From contig JAPOVP010000083.1 in NCBI GenBank assembly GCA_026708085.1, forward strand, positions 1 through 64,000: a stretch of DNA of 64,000 bases, written 5' to 3'. Shown one piece after another: positions 8,940 to 18,534 of this stretch. Every line of letters starts with the position of its first letter. Within the stretch, counting starts at the first letter, position 1. Below the pieces are notes generated by a model. That model ran no database searches. It saw only the letters and a list, made by a program, of their open reading frames with translations, and was not told the origin of the DNA. The position numbers and the translations under genes were made by a program. The DNA is from Caldilineaceae bacterium (GTDB lineage Bacteria > Chloroflexota > Anaerolineae > Caldilineales > Caldilineaceae).

Positions 8940-10367
8940 TCATCGGGTCGCCATTCTTAACCCGTCAAACCGGGCCTCACCCTGTGTCGCGAACAGGCCC
9001 AACGCGCCCTCGCGCCGGTCATAGATGCGGCCGGAGAGGGCGACCTGTTCATCGACATAGATGACCAGCGCCGTGCCGTCCACAAGTACCTGCACCTTCA
9101 GGGGTCTGTCCGGCTCCAGAACGACCCGGCGTTCTAACATAAAAGGTGGGTTCGTCGTGGTGACGCTGAAATGCGGCGACCAGCGGTCCAGCACGACCCG
9201 GTTCTTGGCCGGCTCCAGCCGCACCTGGTAGTAGGACTCCAGATCGTCGCTGGCGCGCAGCAGTAGGCCGCAGTTGGTCAACCCTGGCGCGAACGTCACG
9301 GTCGCCTCGATCATACACTCGTCCGGCATCTCCCCCAGCGTCATCAGCGCGTACCGGCCCACCGCAGACGTCCTGGCGCTCTCTCCCTCGACCTCCCAGC
9401 TGCCGAGCACCGGTTGCGGCAAAAGCGGCGCCGGCTTGGTAAACGCGCCAGCGACCGTCTCAGGAATGCGGACGCTCAGGGAGCCATCCGGCTGCGGCAC
9501 AACCTCGTGCACGACCAGGTTCCCGCCCCATAGCCATTCGCCGTCGTCCGACTCGTCCGCGCGCGTTGGCAGCCAGCCAAAGGAATAGCGCTGCGACTCG
9601 TCCCCCGCCGTCTTCCCCGCGCCGTAGGCAAGACCGTCGAACATGTCGTCGGCCGCAGAGGTCCACGGCCCCGCCAAACTGTGCGCCATACGGTAATGGG
9701 TGGCGATCCACTCCCTCGAGACCGAGTAGACCAGGTACCACAGTTCGCCGTGACGGAACAGGTCCGGGCAGGGATGCGCCCACACCTCACCCGGCTCCCA
9801 CAGCGGCGGCCGCCCCTCCCATGTCAACAGGTCGGAGCTGACGGCCAGGCCGATACAGCCCCGGTTGCGCACCGGGCCGCGATCCGTGCGCGCCGTCATC
9901 AGCATCCAGTACGCCTCTTCCGCCTCGTTCCAGAAGACAAAGGGATCGCGCCAGTCGTCCAGCTCATACCCAAGCTCTGTAGGCGGGAAGAACTTGAAGT
10001 CCGGGTCCTTATGCCACGTACGCAGGTCCGAACTGGTCGCGCGCATAACCACCTGAGCCGCCTTGCCGGTTCCGGCGAAGGATCGATTGATACCCGTAAA
10101 GTAGATGTAAAAGATACCGTCGCCCGCGACCACGGATCCTGTCCCGATTATGACGTCCTGCGCATCAGGCGTCCCATGCGTGATCGCCTCACCCCAATCC
10201 TCGAAGTTGACAAAGTCGCGCGTCACGAGGTGAAACCAGGGCATGCCCTGGCCATGGCCGCTTTCAGCCCCATATTCTTTGATGTAGAAAATGTGGTAGT
10301 CGCCCTCCCAATAGAAGGGGATGCAGTCACCCGCTACTCCGTCCTCAGGTCGGTAGAGAATTGACAT
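8940..10367 (-). CDS. GH32/GH-J-like five-bladed propeller protein with C-terminal beta-sandwich
   Basis: 475 aa. The N-terminal two thirds look like a GH32-type beta-propeller: an early aspartate strand (GVAGDCIPFYWEGDYHIFYI), the RDP motif (DDWRDPFVFW, about residue 140) and a CPDLF strand. The C-terminal part (from about 310) resembles the GH32 beta-sandwich. The glutamate normally just before the cysteine (WECPD) is absent; the sequence is WAHPCPDLF. Since that residue is the usual acid/base, classical GH32 catalysis is doubtful and a different mechanism or specificity is likely. It sits between two paralogous MFS genes (gaps 35 and 13 bases). There is no signal peptide, so it should act on imported substrate. 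Confidence 0.78.
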   Translation of the reverse strand: MSILYRPEDGVAGDCIPFYWEGDYHIFYIKEYGAESGHGQGMPWFHLVTRDFVNFEDWGEAITHGTPDAQDVIIGTGSVVAGDGIFYIYFTGINRSFAGTGKAAQVVMRATSSDLRTWHKDPDFKFFPPTELGYELDDWRDPFVFWNEAEEAYWMLMTARTDRGPVRNRGCIGLAVSSDLLTWEGRPPLWEPGEVWAHPCPDLFRHGELWYLVYSVSREWIATHYRMAHSLAGPWTSAADDMFDGLAYGAGKTAGDESQRYSFGWLPTRADESDDGEWLWGGNLVVHEVVPQPDGSLSVRIPETVAGAFTKPAPLLPQPVLGSWEVEGESARTSAVGRYALMTLGEMPDECMIEATVTFAPGLTNCGLLLRASDDLESYYQVRLEPAKNRVVLDRWSPHFSVTTTNPPFMLERRVVLEPDRPLKVQVLVDGTALVIYVDEQVALSGRIYDRREGALGLFATQGEARFDGLRMATR

Positions 10368-10402
10368 GGTTTGCCCCCTATCTTATACGGCATTGAGAGT
10401 CG

Positions 10403-11701
10403 TCAGGCCGACTCGCGCCCCCAAAACGTCAATAACACAAACGCCGTCAGCGTGCCCACCGCCGCCACCGGCCCCAGCCCCCACACGCCGAAACGCGTAT
10501 ACATCCACGGTCCTGTAAATCCGCTGAACGTCGAGCCAAGCAGATTAAGCGCCACCGAAAGGGAGATGACCTTGCCCCGCCGGTCCGGCGCCTGCTCGCT
10601 GATCAGGGCGATCGCGCTGACAATCCCATACTCGAACACGAAGCGCAGCAGCACCATCGCGGCAACCACCGGCGCCAGCCCCACATTGATAATCGGCATG
10701 GAAACGTAGACCAGCAGAGACCCCAGCATGCCGAACTGTACAGCCCGCTTCTTGCCGATCCGGTCAGTTATAAGCGAGACGAGCACACTACCGCACAGGT
10801 CCGCGGCCCCCTGCGCAAATGCCACCAGCCCCAGGGTTTCCGGGACCAGGCCGTATTCGGTTTCCAGCCACGCGCCATGCGCAATCAGGATGTGGACCTG
10901 GCTGAAATAAAAGAGGGCGTTGGCGCTGATGACGGCCAGGGCCGCCCGCCAGTTGGGACCGAGATCAAAAAGGCCGGTGATAGTCTGCGCGCGAAGCGGG
11001 GGGAGGGAAATGAGAAGAGGAGTGACAGAACGGCTCCTGAGCCTTTTCCGGGCCGCCTCCCGACGCCGCGCCCTTTCGGGGTCCATTACCCGTACGCCGG
11101 CTGTCGCTTCCGGCAAAAGTCCGATTAGAACCCAGCCTGCCAGCATCGCCCCGCCCAGCACGAAGAACGGGAGTTTCCAGCTGAAGCGGCCAAAGAGAAA
11201 GCCCATCAGCGGCAGACCGACAATGCCTGCCAGTGCCCAGGAGTACTCCAATATCCCAATGCCCCGCGCTCGCTGCGCAAACGGCAGTCGCGCACTGATA
11301 TAAGCCTGGCAGGTCGGTAGGAAGCCCGTCAGCCCCGCCCCCGACACGATCATGCCAACGACGACCGACCAGATGCCCACCCCGCTGCCCAACAAAAACA
11401 TGCCCGCCGCCGTCAACAGCAGCGACAGACGCATGATGCGGCGATAGCCGAAGTTGTCCGCCGCCGTGCCGAACAGGGGCGCACTCAATCCCGCCAGGCT
11501 GCGCAGACTGACCAGACGGCCCAGGACAACGATATCCATCCCCAGCCCCAGCGCAACCGTCCGCAGGAAGGGGAAGAAGAGCTGTGTAGTTGTGTCGATT
11601 GCCAGGCGGGTGGCGATACAGGCCGCCAGGATATTGCGAAAACGGGCAAAGCCCCGCGGCATCTCTGCGCGCGCGTCAGCGCGCGGCGGCCCGTTACTCA
11701 C
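10403..11701 (-). CDS. MFS transporter (paralogue 2)
   Basis: Inner-membrane major facilitator. I place the start at GTG 11701, which overlaps the stop of the LolA-like gene as GTGAGTAA (8 bases). That gives 432 aa and avoids the 74-base overlap implied by the longest ORF. The MPRGFARFRN region aligns with APRGFSRFRH of paralogue 1. Loop and helix motifs match paralogue 1, ending in WGRESA. It is the second gene of a four-gene transcript: LolA-like, this MFS, GH32-like protein, second MFS. Uptake of the sugar handled by the enzyme between the transporters is inference. Confidence 0.87.
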   Translation of the reverse strand: MSNGPPRADARAEMPRGFARFRNILAACIATRLAIDTTTQLFFPFLRTVALGLGMDIVVLGRLVSLRSLAGLSAPLFGTAADNFGYRRIMRLSLLLTAAGMFLLGSGVGIWSVVVGMIVSGAGLTGFLPTCQAYISARLPFAQRARGIGILEYSWALAGIVGLPLMGFLFGRFSWKLPFFVLGGAMLAGWVLIGLLPEATAGVRVMDPERARRREAARKRLRSRSVTPLLISLPPLRAQTITGLFDLGPNWRAALAVISANALFYFSQVHILIAHGAWLETEYGLVPETLGLVAFAQGAADLCGSVLVSLITDRIGKKRAVQFGMLGSLLVYVSMPIINVGLAPVVAAMVLLRFVFEYGIVSAIALISEQAPDRRGKVISLSVALNLLGSTFSGFTGPWMYTRFGVWGLGPVAAVGTLTAFVLLTFWGRESA

Positions 11702-12392
11702 CGATCCGGCGCACGGTCGCGCCCGGTGGAGGGAAGAAGACAAAAGTCCGCGGATCGATCTCCTCATCGAACTTGATGAAGTCGAACCGCATACGGAAGC
11801 CGGTACTGCCTTCGATCGCCAGCGGATAGTAGGTGCTCCTGTCCAGCCAGACGGTCACCTTCTCTCCCGCCTCTTCCAGTGGACTCTGCCCGGACGGCAG
11901 CTGAATCTGCACCCGCAGCGCATTCCGGCCGGCCGCCGCTTCCTCGCCGACAATCTGCAGCTCTCCCGCGCGCAGCGCCGCCAGCACGTCATCCGGCATC
12001 GTTTCCAACAATGACGTACCGAAGCGCGAGGCTGTCGCCCCGCCGTCCTTCCGGTCGGTGACGGTGGCGAGATCCAGCACCGGGTCATACGTCCACGCCT
12101 CTTCTTCGTTGAACGTCATGATAAAGACCGCCTTGTGGTCCATTCCTTCCAATTCCGCCTCTGCCCGCAGATGCCGCGGCCGCTGCACCCACAGCTCGTA
12201 CTCAACCATTTGATCATTTTTTCCCAACTGCAGCCGCCCCTGCACAGTCTTCAGCTCCTCAAGCCGCGCCGCAACCTCATCCGGCAAACTCTCTGCATCC
12301 GGGATCCGAGTCGTGAAAGAGAGGACAGCCAGCCCAACAGCGGCCGCAAGGGCCAGCCCCACAAAAATTGCCGCGATCCGTTTGCGATCCAT
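11694..12392 (-). CDS. LolA/RseB-like anchored or exported protein
   Basis: 232 aa with one N-terminal hydrophobic segment (AAIFVGLALAAAVGLAVLSF), so exported or membrane-anchored. The rest resembles the LolA/RseB half-barrel used to bind lipids or sense envelope state: a repeated pattern of short strands, VWLDRSTYYPLAIEG and FDFIKFDEEIDPRTFVFFPPPGA near the end. Chloroflexota generally lack a typical Lol system, so a carrier role for outer-membrane lipoproteins is unlikely. It leads the MFS/GH32-like operon and overlaps the next gene by 8 bases; what it contributes there is unclear. Confidence 0.65.
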   Translation of the reverse strand: MDRKRIAAIFVGLALAAAVGLAVLSFTTRIPDAESLPDEVAARLEELKTVQGRLQLGKNDQMVEYELWVQRPRHLRAEAELEGMDHKAVFIMTFNEEEAWTYDPVLDLATVTDRKDGGATASRFGTSLLETMPDDVLAALRAGELQIVGEEAAAGRNALRVQIQLPSGQSPLEEAGEKVTVWLDRSTYYPLAIEGSTGFRMRFDFIKFDEEIDPRTFVFFPPPGATVRRIGE

Positions 12393-12484
12393 CCGAAAGT
12401 TTTCGGGTCTCAGTCAGTGATTTTTGGGAGGATGCCGCGCGACGTTATCCAGTTTCGGGCTCAGCGCGACCTGAAATTGGCAGA

Positions 12485-12950
12485 TCATCGACGCCGGCAC
12501 AGGTTTCTATTGCTCAGTAGTTTCTGGTGGGCGCTTGTAAAATCCTTGCGCTCGTATGTTGAGTACACTTTCCCGCGCGGTCTGTCAATCAAGAGCTTGT
12601 TTCCAAAATCCTCGTGTAAAGCCAGGTCGTTTGAGTACAAAAGGCGTGCGCCGCTGACCTGGGCCAGCGCGATCAAATGAATGTCGTTGGAACGGCATCT
12701 CCCCTCTCTGCCGAGTTCCTCCTCCCTCTGATCCACAGTGCCTGGCGTCTCCTGCCGTATTCTCCCTGCAAGAATCCCTTGCTGTATCCACTGCTGGGCC
12801 TTCACACAGTTGAGTCCGGCAAGAAGCTTCCTGCTAACTACAAGGCGAAGCAAGCTGGAATCAAGCCGTTCGAAAAACCTCCTGCCAGCTTCGGGTCGAT
12901 TGTCGCCAAAAGACTTCGTGCGAAACGTTTACATCAACAATCGCGCACAC
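12485..12950 (-). pseudogene. PIN-domain protein, frameshifted near its start
   Basis: Starting at GTG 12950, three bases after the ATPase stop, the frame reads CAIVDVNVSHEVF, which matches the first strand and acidic residue of PIN nucleases, then hits a stop. Removing one base from the TTTT run at 12908-12911 (minus strand) gives VFGDNRPEAGRRFFERLDSS and joins smoothly to the ORF at 12485-12853. That ORF holds the later PIN motif SNDIHLIALAQVSGARLLYSND. The whole would be about 155 aa. The change may be a real inactivating mutation, a sequencing error in a homopolymer, or programmed slippage. Confidence 0.75.
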
Positions 12951-12953
12951 TTG

Positions 12954-14315
12954 CTACAGCCCCAAAGACCTGGTCGTTTCTTCCATGAAGAATCTGCGGT
13001 AGCTGTCGGGCGCGTTCAAAACATTGCCCTCGTTGTCGATTCCCAGTGAATGGATCTGTACATCGAGACCGTCCCTTTCAAAATGAAGTATCGATACATC
13101 TTCAGGCTTCAAGGCGCCGCTCCCGTCGCGGACATCCATACGCACGCGATCTATGAGGTGATCGCTGTGCGTCTCTACGATGATTTGACGCTCCTTGCTT
13201 GCAATTTGACAGAACAGACTGCCTAGCGCAGCCTGCGCGCTGGGGTGGAGATGTACCTCTGGCTGTTGCCAGAGGAACAGAGGCGACGCGTCCGGCCGCA
13301 GCAACTCGGTTATCACCAAGAGCGCCTGGCTGACTCCGTATCCGACGTCAATGAGATTGCGCAACGGTCCCTTTAGGTTGGCCCCAGATTTTCTAATCTG
13401 AATCTGGAATGGTTCGCTATCTCTCTGCCCCAACCGCTTTATGGAGATTTCATCAAACAGGCCCGCGGCCTTGCCAAATTCCTGTAAGCGTCTCTTGAGT
13501 TCAGTCCACACTGTATTGCGCCGCGTGAACACGTCTGCAAGATACATCGGCACATAGTCACCTTCGGGGTCCCGGGTGAAACGAGATGGATCATAAGTGC
13601 GGTTCGGCTTGGAACGCACCGGCGCGCTGGCGAATGGGCGCACTCCGGATAACGAAAGATCAAACCAGGGAAATTCTCGGAGAACCTCTTTGTCTTCAGA
13701 GCTGATTGGAGGAGAGCCTTCCCGCGGTTCATACTCCGGGTCTCCTGCCTGGTTTCTCCCCGGAATTGAAGAGTTGCTAAAGTGAACATGCGGAGGAATC
13801 GTATGATCCTGAAGAGAGTATCGTTTTCCTCTGATCACCCTCTTTTCCCAACTTCCCCTGTGTGTCGCAGCCCTGAGAACATAGACATGGTTTTTTTCGC
13901 TGTCTTCCTCAAAGCTTTCTTCAATCCAGGTGTCGCCAAAGGCAAATCGCCTTCCAACAGGGACCGGAACTGCACCATCCTTTCCGAATGTTACGTCGAA
14001 TTTCTTGGATAAAGGCTTACTTGCCCTCTTGTGTGAATTCGGTCTCGTTGTACTGAATCCCGCAACGAAGGTTTCGGCTCTGCCGCCCCGCCCGCCTCGG
14101 AAGTGAGCGATCTCGTCGAAACTGCCAAGATCATACGGCTCTTCCTTGAAATCAGGGATCCTGTAGTCGTTGGCGAGTTCCCAAAGAGCGCGAATTATGG
14201 CCAGGAAGGAGGTCTTGCCTGTGCTGTTCTCTCCCACCAGAAGAGTTAAGGGCGCTAACTTGGCCGTCTGCTCCTCCCGGAAGCAGCGGTAGTCTTTCAG
14301 CCTGATCTCATCCAT
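12954..14315 (-). CDS. AAA family ATPase (OLD/RecF-like, AAA_15/21 type)
   Basis: 453 aa from ATG 14315, chosen because MDEIRLKDYRCFREE is the usual beginning of this family and AGGGAA lies upstream. Walker A is GENSTGKTS (about residue 28), the late signature and Walker B region is SPLFLWQQPEVHLHPSAQ, and ETHSDHLIDR follows as the switch histidine region. Such SMC-like ATPases often act with a nuclease partner in phage defence or toxin-antitoxin-like pairs. Here a PIN-domain reading frame begins three bases after its stop. A defence role is inference; no further defence genes adjoin. Confidence 0.82.
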   Translation of the reverse strand: MDEIRLKDYRCFREEQTAKLAPLTLLVGENSTGKTSFLAIIRALWELANDYRIPDFKEEPYDLGSFDEIAHFRGGRGGRAETFVAGFSTTRPNSHKRASKPLSKKFDVTFGKDGAVPVPVGRRFAFGDTWIEESFEEDSEKNHVYVLRAATHRGSWEKRVIRGKRYSLQDHTIPPHVHFSNSSIPGRNQAGDPEYEPREGSPPISSEDKEVLREFPWFDLSLSGVRPFASAPVRSKPNRTYDPSRFTRDPEGDYVPMYLADVFTRRNTVWTELKRRLQEFGKAAGLFDEISIKRLGQRDSEPFQIQIRKSGANLKGPLRNLIDVGYGVSQALLVITELLRPDASPLFLWQQPEVHLHPSAQAALGSLFCQIASKERQIIVETHSDHLIDRVRMDVRDGSGALKPEDVSILHFERDGLDVQIHSLGIDNEGNVLNAPDSYRRFFMEETTRSLGL

Positions 14316-14413
14316 GACAGTTCCCTTTCGCAAGACGTCCACATCGCGTCGTGTCGAACTGTCTGCAAAGGCAGCTCCCAATCGGCCGCTAACGCCGTGA
14401 TTATATCATTGCT

Positions 14414-15310
14414 CTACCGCGTCCGCTCCATGAACGCATGCAGCGCAGGCAGCATCCGCTCAGGCGCCTCCTCCGCCAAAAAATGCCCGCAATCCCTGAA
14501 CTCGTGCACCTCAAAGTCCGCCAGCTCCGCCTTCCACCGGTTCAGCTCCTTCTCCCGAAACGCGATGTCCTTGAACCCCCACAATAGCAGCGCCGGCTTC
14601 GCACTGAAAGCGGCCCGGTCTTCCCAGATCGACTCCAGCCAGTCGCTCGCACCGACGATGTACCTCGGAAACGCCGCGCACGCGGCCCGCGCCTCCGGCG
14701 TCGGCTGCGCATTGCGATAGTGCGCCATCACCTCCGCCGTCAGAATCTCCTTTGAGGCGACCGCCATCGGCAGCACCCTGTTCACGAAAAAATTGTGGCG
14801 CTTAATCAGGTACTGGCCCAGCCAGCTCGCCATGAAAAAGCTGAACATCACATAGTGCGGATCGCGTCCGACCGGCCAGCACCAGGTGTTCGTGATCACC
14901 AGCCGCTTCACCCGCTCCGGATGCTTTCGTGCGAAATCCAACCCAATCGGCCCGCCCCAATCCACCAGGTACAGGGTCGCGTCCTGCACGTCGAGATGGT
15001 CGAGCAAGGCAGCGGCCGCATCCGCATGGGCTTCAGGCCGGTAGTCGGCCGGTCGCTGACTGCGCGCTGACAGCCCGAAACCGATATGGTCGGGCGCAAT
15101 ACATCGATACTGCGACCGCAGATCCCTGATCAAATGCCGAAATTCAAAAGACCAGGTGGGATTGCCATGCAGGGAAACGATCGGCTCCCCCGCGCCCTCG
15201 TCAATGTAGTGCATCTCGTGGCCGGATGGAGTCGTGAAGAAACTGCTCTCGAAGGGGTATATCGCGTCAGACAGCCACGCGGGGCGCGCGGGGGATACGC
15301 TCTGGCTCAA
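14414..15310 (-). CDS. Haloalkane-dehalogenase-like alpha/beta hydrolase
   Basis: 298-aa alpha/beta hydrolase. The oxyanion-hole motif is HGNPTWSF (about residue 49). The nucleophile elbow is LVDWGGPIGL, with aspartate where esterases carry serine, as in haloalkane dehalogenases. The catalytic histidine is in FRDCGHFLAEEAPE near residue 277. This set is typical of haloalkane dehalogenases and close relatives. The gene follows ftsK by 33 bases on the same strand, so it may be co-transcribed, but a functional link is not evident. The halogenated substrate, if any, is unknown. Confidence 0.85.
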   Translation of the reverse strand: MSQSVSPARPAWLSDAIYPFESSFFTTPSGHEMHYIDEGAGEPIVSLHGNPTWSFEFRHLIRDLRSQYRCIAPDHIGFGLSARSQRPADYRPEAHADAAAALLDHLDVQDATLYLVDWGGPIGLDFARKHPERVKRLVITNTWCWPVGRDPHYVMFSFFMASWLGQYLIKRHNFFVNRVLPMAVASKEILTAEVMAHYRNAQPTPEARAACAAFPRYIVGASDWLESIWEDRAAFSAKPALLLWGFKDIAFREKELNRWKAELADFEVHEFRDCGHFLAEEAPERMLPALHAFMERTR

Positions 15311-15343
15311 TGTATATTCTCCTGTTGTGGATTGAAGGCAGCG

Positions 15344-18034
15344 CTACATCCAGATCCGGGGGGGAGCGTCGCCCTTGTCAGGAGGAGGCGGCAACTCGGA
15401 CTGCCCACTTTCAACGGAACCACTGTCAACGATATCATTTTCAACGGAACCTTTGCCGTTGGCCCCACTGCCGTTGGTCCCGCTGTCGACAGACCCGTTG
15501 TCATGATCGAGGGATGGAGAAGCAGCAAGCGACGCGGGCATTTCCTCTTCGTGTTCCGGGTCACTCTCTGCCGCGGTCTTGAGATAGACCTCCCGCCCCA
15601 GGCTCCGGCCCCGGTCAGGTCCCAGAATGCCGGCTGCTTCGAGCTGCTCTAACAGACGGCTGGCGCGGTTGTAGCCGACACGCAGCTTCCGCTGCAAAAT
15701 CGTCACCGAGCCGCGCCCGGCCTCCGACACGACCTGTACCGCTTCGTCGAAAAGTCCGTCGCGGCCCTCGCCGTCCTGCGTCTGATCATGCAGTGGGTTC
15801 TGCCCGTCATCCTGTTCAAGGAGTTGGAGAGATTCGCCCTCGCTTCTCTGCGTAGTGCCCTCCGCCGACGGCAGTTCGCGCTCTTCGATCGGTGAGGAGA
15901 GGGGATCAGGCGTGAAGAGCGGGATCTGTTCGCCTTCCAATCGCCCCTGTCCGTTCCCCTGCTGCTCCTGGATGTAGGTTTCCAGATTGTGGAAGTTCTG
16001 CCAGTAACGGACGATGCGGTTGGTCTCCGCATCATCCAGAAACGCGCCCTGCAGCCGCTCCAGCTTGCTCGCATCCGGCGCCATGAACAGCATATCGCCT
16101 CGCCCCAGTAGATTCTCCGCGCCCGGCACATCCAGCACCACCCGGCTGTCGATCTGGCTGGTCACCGCGAAGGCGATGCGGGCCGGGAAATTGGCCTTGA
16201 TCAGGCCGGTGATGACATCGACCGAGGGCCGCTGCGTCGCGATGATCATATGAATGCCCACCGCACGCGCCATCTGCGCCAGCCGGATCACGTGTTTCTC
16301 CACCTCCTCCGGCGCCGCCATCATCAGGTCGGCCATCTCATCGATGATCACGACGACGTAAGGCAGGATCTCCTCGCCCAGTTTGCGCAGATACGCGTTG
16401 AAGCGTTCCAGATCGCGTACGCCCGCCTTGTTGAGCAGCTGATAGCGCCGCTCCATCTCTTTGATGCACCAGAACAGCACCCCCGAGGCCCGCTCCACGT
16501 CGGTCACTACCGGGCTGAGAAGATGCGGCGTCCCGTTGTAGACAGTCAGTTCGACCATCTTCGGGTCGATCATCAGCAGGCGCAGCGTTTCCGGCGTGTG
16601 CGTCAAAAGCAGACAGCCGATGATCGAATTGATGCAGACCGACTTGCCCGTGCCCGTGGCGCCGGCGATCAGCAGATGGGGCATCCGCGCCAGGTCGGTG
16701 ACCACAGGCTTGCCCCGCACGTCCTCGCCCAGAGCGATGGGTAGGCGGCCCCCGACCTGTATGGTCTCGTACTCCTCGCTCTCCATCAGCTCCTTCAGGC
16801 CGACATTGTTGCTCTCCGTATTCGGCACCTCGATGCCGACGTAGCTTGTCCCTGGAATTGGCGCCTCGATCCGCACCGTGCGCGCCGCAAGCGCCAGGGC
16901 CAGATCGTTGCTCAGGCTGGCGATTTTGCTGACCTTCACCTTGGTGCGCTTCGTCTCCCCGCGTACCGTACGCTCGGTATAGCCCGGGCGGATCAGATAT
17001 TGCGTGACTGTAGGGCCGGCGTTGACCCCTTCAAAATCAGCGGGGACGCCGAACAGCGCCAGCGTCTCTTCCAGCAGCCGCCCCCGGTAGCGAATCAGAT
17101 CGTCGCTGTCGATCGACCGGTCCCAGAAGTCCAACATATCACTCAGCTGCGGGAGTTCCCACGCCGGTTCGACTTTCCCGTTTCGCTCTTTCAACTGCCG
17201 GTCGGCGCCCATCGCCGACACCTGACCATCGGAGCCGGCAAGCTCTTCCGACTGCATCGACGGTGCATCTTCGGCGGCGCGGCCAACCTGTCCTATGGGG
17301 AAAAGAGAAGTGGACTGAGGAGCCGGAGCATGGGTCTCGTTGCCCTCCTGTCTGGCCAGTTTCCTGGTTCTGAAAAGCTCTTTGCGCCTTTCTTGCCGCC
17401 ACAGCTCTTGCAGAACTCCCCGGACATCCTGGCCCATCGCGCCGCCCCCAGCCCAGAGACCATCCCAGAACCGGCGACCGGTGAGCAGCGTCAGACCCGA
17501 CAGCGCCACCACAAGAATTACCATCCACCCGCCCCAGCCGGGCAGCCCATCCGCCAGCGCATTCGCGAAGAAGAGTCCGAGCGCACCGCCGGCTCCCCCG
17601 TCGAGGACGCGCGCCGCCCGCGTCATGGGCGGTAGAAACAGCGTGATGGCGGCAATGTATGCCACAAAGATCAGAAACAGGCCCGTCGGAACCCGCCAGG
17701 GCAGGATCGGCAGCTCACTGCCCGACCGGCCTCCGTCACGGGATGAAGAAGCTCGACCTTTCGACCCTTCAATGGCGCGCAGAACCAGCCACAGGCCCAG
17801 GAAGCCGGTCAGCAAGGGTACGCCGGCCACACCGTCGCCGGTGGCAAAGCGCAGGAGATCGATCCACAGCCCCGTGACACTGCCGCGCGAATCAGTCAGC
17901 AGGCTCAACAGCGTAAAGACCGAAATCAACACCAGGCTGAGGCCGACAACCTCCACGCGGGCGATCGCCGTCAACCCGGCCAAAAACTGTTTCTGCGGGG
18001 CTGCTTTCTTCTTCGTACGCTTCTTGGCTGCCAT
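15344..18034 (-). CDS. ftsK: DNA translocase FtsK/SpoIIIE
   Basis: 896-aa inner-membrane DNA pump that clears chromosome ends from the division septum. About four N-terminal membrane helices lie within residues 25-200, followed by a linker. The motor has Walker A IAGATGTGKSVCINS and Walker B VVVIIDEMADLMM. The C-terminal winged-helix gamma domain shows GRGSVTILQRKLRVGYNRASRLLEQLEAAGI. After the gamma domain there is an unusual tail of about 70 residues rich in S, G, N and D (repeated D-S-G and N-G-S steps). It is encoded by imperfect tandem DNA and is absent from typical FtsK. Confidence 0.95.
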   Translation of the reverse strand: MAAKKRTKKKAAPQKQFLAGLTAIARVEVVGLSLVLISVFTLLSLLTDSRGSVTGLWIDLLRFATGDGVAGVPLLTGFLGLWLVLRAIEGSKGRASSSRDGGRSGSELPILPWRVPTGLFLIFVAYIAAITLFLPPMTRAARVLDGGAGGALGLFFANALADGLPGWGGWMVILVVALSGLTLLTGRRFWDGLWAGGGAMGQDVRGVLQELWRQERRKELFRTRKLARQEGNETHAPAPQSTSLFPIGQVGRAAEDAPSMQSEELAGSDGQVSAMGADRQLKERNGKVEPAWELPQLSDMLDFWDRSIDSDDLIRYRGRLLEETLALFGVPADFEGVNAGPTVTQYLIRPGYTERTVRGETKRTKVKVSKIASLSNDLALALAARTVRIEAPIPGTSYVGIEVPNTESNNVGLKELMESEEYETIQVGGRLPIALGEDVRGKPVVTDLARMPHLLIAGATGTGKSVCINSIIGCLLLTHTPETLRLLMIDPKMVELTVYNGTPHLLSPVVTDVERASGVLFWCIKEMERRYQLLNKAGVRDLERFNAYLRKLGEEILPYVVVIIDEMADLMMAAPEEVEKHVIRLAQMARAVGIHMIIATQRPSVDVITGLIKANFPARIAFAVTSQIDSRVVLDVPGAENLLGRGDMLFMAPDASKLERLQGAFLDDAETNRIVRYWQNFHNLETYIQEQQGNGQGRLEGEQIPLFTPDPLSSPIEERELPSAEGTTQRSEGESLQLLEQDDGQNPLHDQTQDGEGRDGLFDEAVQVVSEAGRGSVTILQRKLRVGYNRASRLLEQLEAAGILGPDRGRSLGREVYLKTAAESDPEHEEEMPASLAASPSLDHDNGSVDSGTNGSGANGKGSVENDIVDSGSVESGQSELPPPPDKGDAPPRIWM

Positions 18035-18534
18035 ATCAGAAGTAGTTGGGTCGCCGCCCGTGGTAGGGAATCACACCGGCCGCTGAAGGTCCGATAGTTC
18101 ATTACGTGCTACGCGGGAAAGAACAAACGTTCCCAACACAGTATACCAATGAACTCGGATTTCACCAATCAGTTTCTAATGTATAAGCGCTCTGATACCC
18201 GACGTTTTGCCCGCGCTTTGCAACCGAACGATCGGCGTCTTCCCATCGCCACAGGATCTCCCCCTTGCCGCTTCCAAAAAAGGCTGGCATCAGGTTCAAT
18301 TGACTCGCGGAGAAGATCGCTCGAAACAAGAAAAAAATCAGGCCGCCGGTAGGTGAAATCGCACCATTCTCGCGCAATTCTCGTGACCGACGGCCATCAT
18401 CTGCGTCAAACCCTGAAAACCTTCTACGTGACCCTGCCTAGATAGATCAGATCTTGCACCTGTAACTTTCAGTTCAGAAAAACGTCAACGGGCCCTGGTC
18501 TGACCGCGCACTTGCTTTCAGGACCACCTGCCCC
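18035..18534. other. 500-base intergenic region, nothing recognised
   Basis: Between ftsK and the RNase J gene, both on the minus strand. Short ORFs on both strands show no family resemblance. It would contain the ftsK promoter, but no clear -35/-10 pair stands out. Confidence 0.4.
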
